NCBI GenBank assembly: GCA_002367105.1
Contig: DFCS01000006.1
Coordinates: forward strand, 1-36,898
Direction: 5' to 3'
DNA: 36,898 nt
From: Hungatella sp. UBA3048
GTDB lineage: Bacteria > Bacillota > Clostridia > Lachnospirales > Lachnospiraceae
This document shows positions 32,199 through 36,898 of the stretch, one piece after another. How positions within the stretch are numbered: position 1 is the first letter of the stretch; each line of letters opens with the position of its first letter. Below the pieces are notes generated by a model that was not told where the DNA came from, made no database searches, and was given only the letters and a program-made list of their open reading frames with translations. Position numbers and translations under genes: made by a program.

Positions 32199-32260
32199 GC
32201 ATGGAAAAAAGACTGATCGAATCCAAGAAATATAATAAATAAAGAAAAGTGATATATTGC

Positions 32261-32289
32261 TTGACAAAATAAAAAATTGGAAGTATTCT
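32261..32289 (+). promoter_or_regulatory. Sigma-A promoter in front of a 30-residue ORF
   Basis: Perfect TTGACA (32261-32266), 17-nt spacer, TATTCT (32284-32289, 4 of 6). It points to the small ORF at 32340, about 50 nt downstream. Confidence 0.6.
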
Positions 32290-32339
32290 AGTAATTGTAC
32301 AATAAATACCAATAATTCTAAGAAAAGGAGGCAGATACA

Positions 32340-32432
32340 ATGAAACGTAACTATTATGCAAATGGAATGAATAGAATAGAAAAATTATTTTATATTAATT
32401 CAGTCTGCCTCAGTGAAGATAGTATCTCATGA
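32340..32432 (+). CDS. 30-residue ORF with promoter and ribosome binding site, probably a gene remnant
   Basis: ATG at 32340, preceded by AAAAGGAGGCAGATACA, reads MKRNYYANGMNRIEK followed by LFYINSVCLSEDSIS and a TGA at 32430-32432. The strong translation start and the upstream promoter mean it may be expressed. It is immediately followed by a copy of the DinB gene tail. The segment IEK-LF...LSE-S loosely resembles IERAKALF...LSEVS of the DinB protein, so it may be the head of a DinB paralogue that lost its middle. It could alternatively be a genuine small peptide. No membrane helix or signal peptide is visible. Confidence 0.35.
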   Translation: MKRNYYANGMNRIEKLFYINSVCLSEDSIS

Positions 32433-32489
32433 TGATCGACATCAAGGGATGAGTGACGGCTCTAATCAGGAGCTGCTTCCACGAGTTTT
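32433..32489 (+). pseudogene. 3' remnant of a DinB-like gene
   Basis: GGGATGAGTGACGGCTCT followed by AATCAGGAGCTGCTTC (about 32445-32478) differs from the end of the DinB gene (30241-30274) by a single base. In frame it reads HQGMSDGSNQELL, against HHGMSDGSDQELL. The frame then runs past the former stop to TGA at 32500-32502. No start or upstream DinB body is present. The retained terminator lies at 32492-32523. Confidence 0.65.
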
Positions 32490-32491
32490 TA

Positions 32492-32523
32492 CCGCAGTCT
32501 GAATTGACTGCGGCTATTTTTTT
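32492..32523 (+). terminator. Intrinsic terminator, duplicate of the DinB terminator
   Basis: CCGCAGTC (32492-32499) and GACTGCGG (32506-32513) with a 6-nt loop, followed by CTATTTTTTT. The stem is that of 30299-30320 extended by one pair. Confidence 0.85.
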
Positions 32524-32530
32524 GCAATTT

Positions 32531-32571
32531 ACCGAAAAAGACCGCACTATGCAGTTTTTTTCGGTTTTTTT
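32531..32571 (+). terminator. Second tandem terminator-like hairpin
   Basis: ACCGAAAAA (32531-32539) pairs with TTTTTCGGT (32557-32565) and runs into a T-tract (32565-32571). An inner GCA-CTA-TGC hairpin (32544-32552) caps it. It insulates the ABC exporter operon from upstream transcription; no clear promoter is seen between it and the exporter start. Confidence 0.65.
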
Positions 32572-32625
32572 ACATATAAGGGCTGATAACCCATTCATGC
32601 TTGCAGTAAATAAAGGAGGAAAAGT

Positions 32626-34368
32626 ATGAAAAATCTATGGAAGTATGGAAAGAAGTACAGTTTACTGTATGTTTTGGCGATTGTGGCTATGGTCGTCAGC
32701 ATCCTTTTGGATGCAACGGCTCCCCAGATCACAAAGCATATTATTGACGATGTCATTGTGGGGGGAGAGATGCAGATTCTCATGAGGCTGCTTTTAGGGC
32801 TTGTGGGAATTGGACTTGGAAGAGCGGTGCTTCAGTACACAAAGGAATTTATATTTGACTATGCCGCATCCGGGATCGGGTGCAGTTTAAGGAAGGATTT
32901 ATTTGACCACATCCAGACACTGTCCATGGGGTATTTTGACAGCCACAATACAGGAGAATTGATGGCCAGAATTAAGGATGATGCGGAACGAATCTGGAAC
33001 GCTTTCGGATTTGTAGGAATGCTGGTCTTAGAATGTTCCATTCACACGGTCATTGTTATTGTCTGTATGTACCGTCTAAGTCCCAGCCTTACTCTGATTC
33101 CGCTGGTAATTCTCCCTCTGATCGCCTGGTATGCGGTCAAGATGGAAAACGGTCTGGGAGAGGTTTACGATAAGATCAGTGAGCAGACCGCTGAATTAAA
33201 TACGGTTGCACAGGAGAATCTGGCCGGGGTCCGTACCGTTAAAGCCTTTGCAAGAGAAGGTTACGAAATCGAGAAATTTAAGAAACACAATAAGCGGTAT
33301 TACGATTTAAACATGAAGCAGGCCAAACTGATCGTCCGCTACCAGCCTAACATATCTTTTTTGTCTAAGGTTCTTTTAATGGCAGTTATTGTTGTAGGCG
33401 GTATTTTGGTCATTAACGATAAGATGACCATTGGAGATCTGGGGGCATTTTCCGAGTATGCCAATAATATTATCTGGCCGATGGAAATGGTAGGCTGGCT
33501 CAGTAATGATATTGCAGCAGCGGTGGCCTCCAACAAAAAGATCAAAAAGATCATGGAGGAGCAGCCTGTCATCCGCAATCCAGAGAGCCCGGTGCTGCCG
33601 GAGACGATCCAGGGAGAACTTATCTTTCAGCATGTGGACTTTGACCTGGCTGGAAAGAGTATTTTAAGTGACATTGATTTTACCTTAACAAAGGGAAAAA
33701 CCCTTGGCATCATGGGGGTCACCGGTTCCGGAAAAAGTTCCATTGTCAATTTGATCGAGCGTTTCTATGACGTAACAAAGGGAGAAATCCTTTTAGACGG
33801 AATCAATGTAAAGGATCTGCCGTTAGCATTTCTAAGGGGTCAGGTATCGGTGGTCATGCAGGATGTATTCCTCTTTTCGGACAGCATTACGGAAAATATT
33901 AAGACTGGAAATAAGGATGCAACGGAATGGGAAAGCGTGCAGCAGGCCTCCATTTCGGCAGGAGCCCACGGCTTTATTGAGAAGCTATCCGAACAGTATG
34001 ATACGGTAATCGGGGAGCGGGGAGTCGGGCTTTCCGGAGGACAGAAGCAGAGGATCAGCATAGCCAGAGCCATTGCAAAAGAAACACCTCTGTTAATCCT
34101 TGATGATTCCACCTCGGCTCTTGATATGGAGACAGAGAAAGAGATTGAGGCCCATCTTACAGAATTAAAGGACAGTTCGAAAATCATTATCGCCCACCGA
34201 ATTTCAGCAGTGCGCCGTGCCGATGAGATCCTGATCTTAGATGAAGGACGGATCGTGGAACGGGGAACCCATGAGGAGCTTATGGAAATGCGTGGACAGT
34301 ATTATAAAACCTATCAGGTACAGTATGGAGAGGAGGAGATGAAATGGCAGTCAATTCAAGCAGAATAG
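32626..34368 (+). CDS. Heterodimeric ABC exporter, subunit with non-catalytic Walker B
   Basis: A 580-residue half-transporter with AAAGGAGGAAAAGT before ATG. Residues about 15-300 hold six membrane helices (ABC type-1 exporter fold) and about 335-570 the nucleotide-binding domain. Walker A is GVTGSGKSS (Gly364, Lys370), the signature is canonical LSGGQKQR, and the Walker B ILDD has Asp494 where the catalytic Glu should be, followed by STSALD. The H-loop His is in IIAHR. Loss of the Glu is known in one half of heterodimeric exporters such as TM287/288 and BmrCD, where it makes one ATP site degenerate. The next gene overlaps by 25 nt and supplies the partner. The substrate (drug, lipid or peptide) is not evident. 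Confidence 0.93.
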   Translation: MKNLWKYGKKYSLLYVLAIVAMVVSILLDATAPQITKHIIDDVIVGGEMQILMRLLLGLVGIGLGRAVLQYTKEFIFDYAASGIGCSLRKDLFDHIQTLSMGYFDSHNTGELMARIKDDAERIWNAFGFVGMLVLECSIHTVIVIVCMYRLSPSLTLIPLVILPLIAWYAVKMENGLGEVYDKISEQTAELNTVAQENLAGVRTVKAFAREGYEIEKFKKHNKRYYDLNMKQAKLIVRYQPNISFLSKVLLMAVIVVGGILVINDKMTIGDLGAFSEYANNIIWPMEMVGWLSNDIAAAVASNKKIKKIMEEQPVIRNPESPVLPETIQGELIFQHVDFDLAGKSILSDIDFTLTKGKTLGIMGVTGSGKSSIVNLIERFYDVTKGEILLDGINVKDLPLAFLRGQVSVVMQDVFLFSDSITENIKTGNKDATEWESVQQASISAGAHGFIEKLSEQYDTVIGERGVGLSGGQKQRISIARAIAKETPLLILDDSTSALDMETEKEIEAHLTELKDSSKIIIAHRISAVRRADEILILDEGRIVERGTHEELMEMRGQYYKTYQVQYGEEEMKWQSIQAE

Positions 34369-36119
34369 ATGAAGATCAGAAGGAAGTTTTTAAAAAGGAT
34401 ACCCTGCTTCGCCTGTACCGATATCTCCTGGATTTTAAAAAGGAGATCGTCATCGTTCTTTTTATCATGGCTGGAACCATAGCCATCAGTATGTCAGCAC
34501 CCCTTATGATGGAATATGCCATCAATTCCTGTGTGGTTAATAAGGATATGGCAGGCCTTATATGGCTGGGATCTGGCGCAATCGTGCTCTTCCTTTTATT
34601 CCTTGCAGGCACCAAGATGCGCATGCGCCTTATGGCGGACGTATCCAACCGTGTGCTTTTGAATATCAGGGAAGAGCTTTATAAGCATATTCAGACCCTT
34701 GGTTTTGGCTTTTTTGACAGCCGGCCGACGGGGAAGATACTTGCAAGAATTATTGGAGATGTAAATGCCTTAAAGGATGTGTTGTCAGACAGCGTGACTC
34801 AGCTGATACCGGATCTGATTACGGTCGTCTGTGTAGCGGTCATCATGCTGATAAAGAATTACCGCCTGGCAATGGCGGCGCTGCTGACGCTTCCCATATT
34901 GGCTGTTGGCATGTTTCTGATAGAGACCACGGTGCATAGAAGGTGGCAGATCTACCGCAAAAAGACATCAAATTTAAATGCTTATGTACATGAAGATTTA
35001 TCCGGCATCCGGATCATACAGAGCTTTGCGGCAGAACCGGAGACAAAAGAGGTATTTCATGATCTGGTTAACCAGCATTATAAATCCTTCATGGATGCGG
35101 TTATTGTAGCGGATGGCTTCGGCCCTCTGGTAGAAGTGACCTGGGGACTGGGCGGTTTCCTGCTGTATTTTATAGGAATCCGGATAGTTGGAGTGGAAAA
35201 TATCGGAATCGGTACATTTCTTGCTTTTTCAACCTATATCGCTATGTTCTGGAGCCCGATCCGGAATCTGGCTAACTTTTATAATAAACTGACCACCAAT
35301 ATTTCCGCAGCAGAACGTATTTTTGATATCATCGATACGGAAGCGGAAATTACAGATCAGGAGGGTGCTAAAGTCTTACCGGAAATTAAGGGTGAGGTGG
35401 TTTTTGAGCACGTATCCTTTGCTTATGGAGATGAGCCGGACCGGCTGATTCTTGATGACGTTAATTTTACCGTTAAGCCTGGAGAAACCATTGCGTTAGT
35501 AGGACCAACAGGCGCAGGAAAGACCACCATTGTAAATCTGATCAGCCGTTTTTATGAAACAACCGGCGGAAAAATTTTTGTTGACGGACACGAAATAAAA
35601 GAAGTGACCTTAAATAGCTTAAGAAGTCAGATGGGAATCATGACCCAGGATAATTTCCTGTTTTCCGGAACCATACGGGACAATATCAAATACGGACGTC
35701 TGGATGCGTCTGATGCCGAGGTGATAGAGGCAGCCAAAGCAGTCAATGCCCATGAATTTATCATGAAGCTGGAAAACGGATATGATTCGGTGATCAGCGA
35801 GAGAGGGGCAGGCCTTTCCATCGGACAGAGGCAGCTTCTGGCATTTGCAAGAACCATGGTATCTATGCCTGGGATTTTGATCCTTGATGAGGCTACTTCC
35901 AGCATTGATACCCATACCGAGCTATTGGTACAGCAGGGAATCGATGCACTTTTGCGGGGCAGGACCTCCTTTGTCATCGCCCACCGCCTTTCTACGATCC
36001 GCAAGGCTGACCGTATATTTGTTATTGACCAGGGAAATATCATGGAGGCCGGAAGCCATGAGGAACTGATGGAACAGAAAGGCGCCTACTATAAACTATA
36101 TCAGAGCCAGTTTTCCTAG
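34344..36119 (+). CDS. Heterodimeric ABC exporter, partner subunit with degenerate signature
   Basis: A 591-residue half-transporter whose ATG lies inside the upstream gene, with GAGAGGAGGAG as ribosome binding site, so it is translationally coupled. Six membrane helices (about 30-320) and a nucleotide-binding domain (about 355-590). Walker A is GPTGAGKTT (Gly387, Lys393). Walker B, ILILDEATSSID, keeps catalytic Glu516. The signature is LSIGQRQL, with Ile in place of the first Gly. This is complementary to the upstream subunit: its Walker B is intact but its signature is altered, so the altered signature faces the Asp494 site. The pair therefore has one active and one degenerate ATP site. Long N-terminal soluble helix (about 1-28) before TM1. 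Confidence 0.93.
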   Translation: MAVNSSRIDEDQKEVFKKDTLLRLYRYLLDFKKEIVIVLFIMAGTIAISMSAPLMMEYAINSCVVNKDMAGLIWLGSGAIVLFLLFLAGTKMRMRLMADVSNRVLLNIREELYKHIQTLGFGFFDSRPTGKILARIIGDVNALKDVLSDSVTQLIPDLITVVCVAVIMLIKNYRLAMAALLTLPILAVGMFLIETTVHRRWQIYRKKTSNLNAYVHEDLSGIRIIQSFAAEPETKEVFHDLVNQHYKSFMDAVIVADGFGPLVEVTWGLGGFLLYFIGIRIVGVENIGIGTFLAFSTYIAMFWSPIRNLANFYNKLTTNISAAERIFDIIDTEAEITDQEGAKVLPEIKGEVVFEHVSFAYGDEPDRLILDDVNFTVKPGETIALVGPTGAGKTTIVNLISRFYETTGGKIFVDGHEIKEVTLNSLRSQMGIMTQDNFLFSGTIRDNIKYGRLDASDAEVIEAAKAVNAHEFIMKLENGYDSVISERGAGLSIGQRQLLAFARTMVSMPGILILDEATSSIDTHTELLVQQGIDALLRGRTSFVIAHRLSTIRKADRIFVIDQGNIMEAGSHEELMEQKGAYYKLYQSQFS

Positions 36120-36149
36120 GGCGTATCTGGAAACTGCTTATTTCAAGAT

Positions 36150-36270
36150 GTGTGAATGCTTTGTGGGAGGTTTGTTCCGACGGAAGGTATTGCAGTTCGC
36201 TGTACCAGCTGAATTAGGGGCAAACATACCACAAAGTGTGGCGTACGGATTAAGGCAATGAGCCTTCAAA
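36150..36270 (+). ncRNA. Highly folded intergenic element, candidate structured RNA or dispersed repeat
   Basis: The 223-nt gap between exporter and lipase genes contains nested complementarity. CTTTGTGG (36159-36166) pairs with CCACAAAG (36229-36236). After a 3x3 internal loop, GTTTG (36170-36174) pairs with CAAAC (36221-36225) and TTCC with GGGG. Inside sits GGTA...TACC (36186-36189, 36203-36206) capped by CAG-TTCG-CTG. A separate AAGGC-AATGA-GCCTT hairpin follows (36252-36266). It has no T-tract after the stems, so it is not a simple terminator. Strand and function are not established. Confidence 0.45.
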
Positions 36271-36342
36271 ACTGGCATGGTTTGGAAAAAAGATTGACCG
36301 GACGGTCGAAATGCAATAGAATAGAAGGCGAGGTGATATAAG

Positions 36343-36898
36343 ATGACAGAAGGAGCATTGGTTTTAGAAGGGGGTTCCCTAAGGGGCGTATTTACAGCCG
36401 GGGTTTTGGATGTATTCATGGAACAGGGAATTGAGATGTCCTATGTGAACGGAGTATCAGCCGGTTCTATGTGCGGCATGAGCTATGTAAGCAAGCAGAT
36501 CGGCCGTACCATTAAAGTGGATTTGGATTACGTCAATGATAAACGGTTTTTAAGCTTTCGGAATATGGTAAAAAACCGTTCCATTTTTAATTTTGATTTC
36601 CTGTTTGGGGAATTGTGCGATACACTGGTTCCCTTTGATTATGATACTTTTTGGAAGTCCCAGCAGACCTTTGAGGTGGTTGCCACCCGCTGTAAGACAG
36701 GTAAGCCGGAATATTTTGAAAAGAGCTCCTGCGATGATTTTATCAGCGCTGTAAAGGCTTCCAGCAGTCTTCCTATTTTATCAAGCATGATTCCGATAAA
36801 AGGAAAAAAGTATCTGGATGGAGGCTGCTCTATGTCCATTGCATATCAGAGAGCCATTGATCTGGGATATGATAAGATCGTTGTGATTCTCACCAGAG
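36343..36898 (+). CDS. Patatin-like phospholipase family protein (3' end outside the window)
   Basis: ATG at 36343 with GGCGAGGTGATATAAG upstream; 185 codons present without a stop. The N-terminus has the patatin oxyanion-hole loop LVLEGGSLRGVFTAGVLDVF (6-25), the nucleophile elbow GVSAGS with Ser39, and the catalytic Asp159 in YLDGGCSMS, giving the Ser-Asp dyad of bacterial patatin-like acyl hydrolases (YjjU-like group). Such enzymes hydrolyse acyl esters of lipids. No signal peptide is visible. The C-terminal domain usual in this group would lie beyond the edge. Confidence 0.92.
   Translation, partial: MTEGALVLEGGSLRGVFTAGVLDVFMEQGIEMSYVNGVSAGSMCGMSYVSKQIGRTIKVDLDYVNDKRFLSFRNMVKNRSIFNFDFLFGELCDTLVPFDYDTFWKSQQTFEVVATRCKTGKPEYFEKSSCDDFISAVKASSSLPILSSMIPIKGKKYLDGGCSMSIAYQRAIDLGYDKIVVILTR

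Noticed and set aside
36138..36419. Leftward 93-codon frame across the exporter-lipase gap
   Set aside because: It runs antisense into the lipase start, has no convincing ribosome binding site, and the DNA is better explained by RNA-like inverted repeats.
1..36898. CRISPR arrays, tRNA or rRNA genes, insertion sequences and prophage genes
   Set aside because: None was seen: the only tandem repeats are coding collagen triplets, and no transposase, integrase or tRNA-like cloverleaf was recognised.

Overview
The window looks like the chromosome of a spore-forming, anaerobic Firmicute of the Lachnospiraceae type (Lacrimispora/Hungatella-like; inferred from protein style, not proven). The signs are strong AGGAGG ribosome binding sites, YesM/YesN-type two-component systems, ABC sugar importers without their own ATPase, DUF4489 and collagen-like proteins typical of clostridial spores, and a moderate base composition with AT-rich spacers.

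Left flank (1-3110), all leftward: a collagen-like Gly-X-Y gene running off the left edge, an unknown two-helix membrane protein, and two DUF4489 paralogues. This is probably a spore-surface (exosporium/coat) cluster. Two of the genes have sigma-K-like -10 boxes followed at once by perfect inverted repeats.

Centre (3198-26813): a large uronic-acid glycan utilisation locus. A leftward operon encodes a YesM-like sensor kinase, a YesN-like AraC-type response regulator and a heparinase II/III-like protein without a signal peptide. Divergent from it, a rightward block encodes a sugar-binding lipoprotein, two permeases, a GH2 beta-glucuronidase, a GH88 unsaturated glucuronyl hydrolase and a DUF2264 protein. 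A second kinase/regulator pair with its own sigma-A promoter follows, then a second binding lipoprotein, two more permeases and a LacZ-type GH2 beta-galactosidase. The suggested logic is that extracellular oligosaccharides are sensed by the two kinases, imported by two ATPase-less ABC systems that borrow a shared ATPase, and dismantled in the cytosol by lyase, GH88, glucuronidase and galactosidase. No sulfatase, secreted depolymerase or uronate catabolic gene is present, which points to a non-sulfated, GlcA- and Gal-containing oligosaccharide made by other organisms.

Right part (27101-36898), all rightward: a membrane-anchored heavy-metal-associated protein; a run of small housekeeping-type genes (NUDIX, cupin, DUF3788, MmcQ/YjbR, DinB); an aldehyde dehydrogenase with a near-consensus promoter; a decayed remnant that repeats the 3' end and terminator of the DinB gene; a heterodimeric ABC exporter with complementary degenerate ATP sites; a structured intergenic element; and the 5' part of a patatin-like lipase gene that runs off the right edge.

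The best candidates for something undescribed are the two-sensor, two-importer uronide locus with its DUF2264 enzyme, a roughly 60-nt two-hairpin element found twice in front of unrelated genes, the folded element at 36150-36270, and the DinB-tail duplication with its promoter-driven 30-residue ORF.
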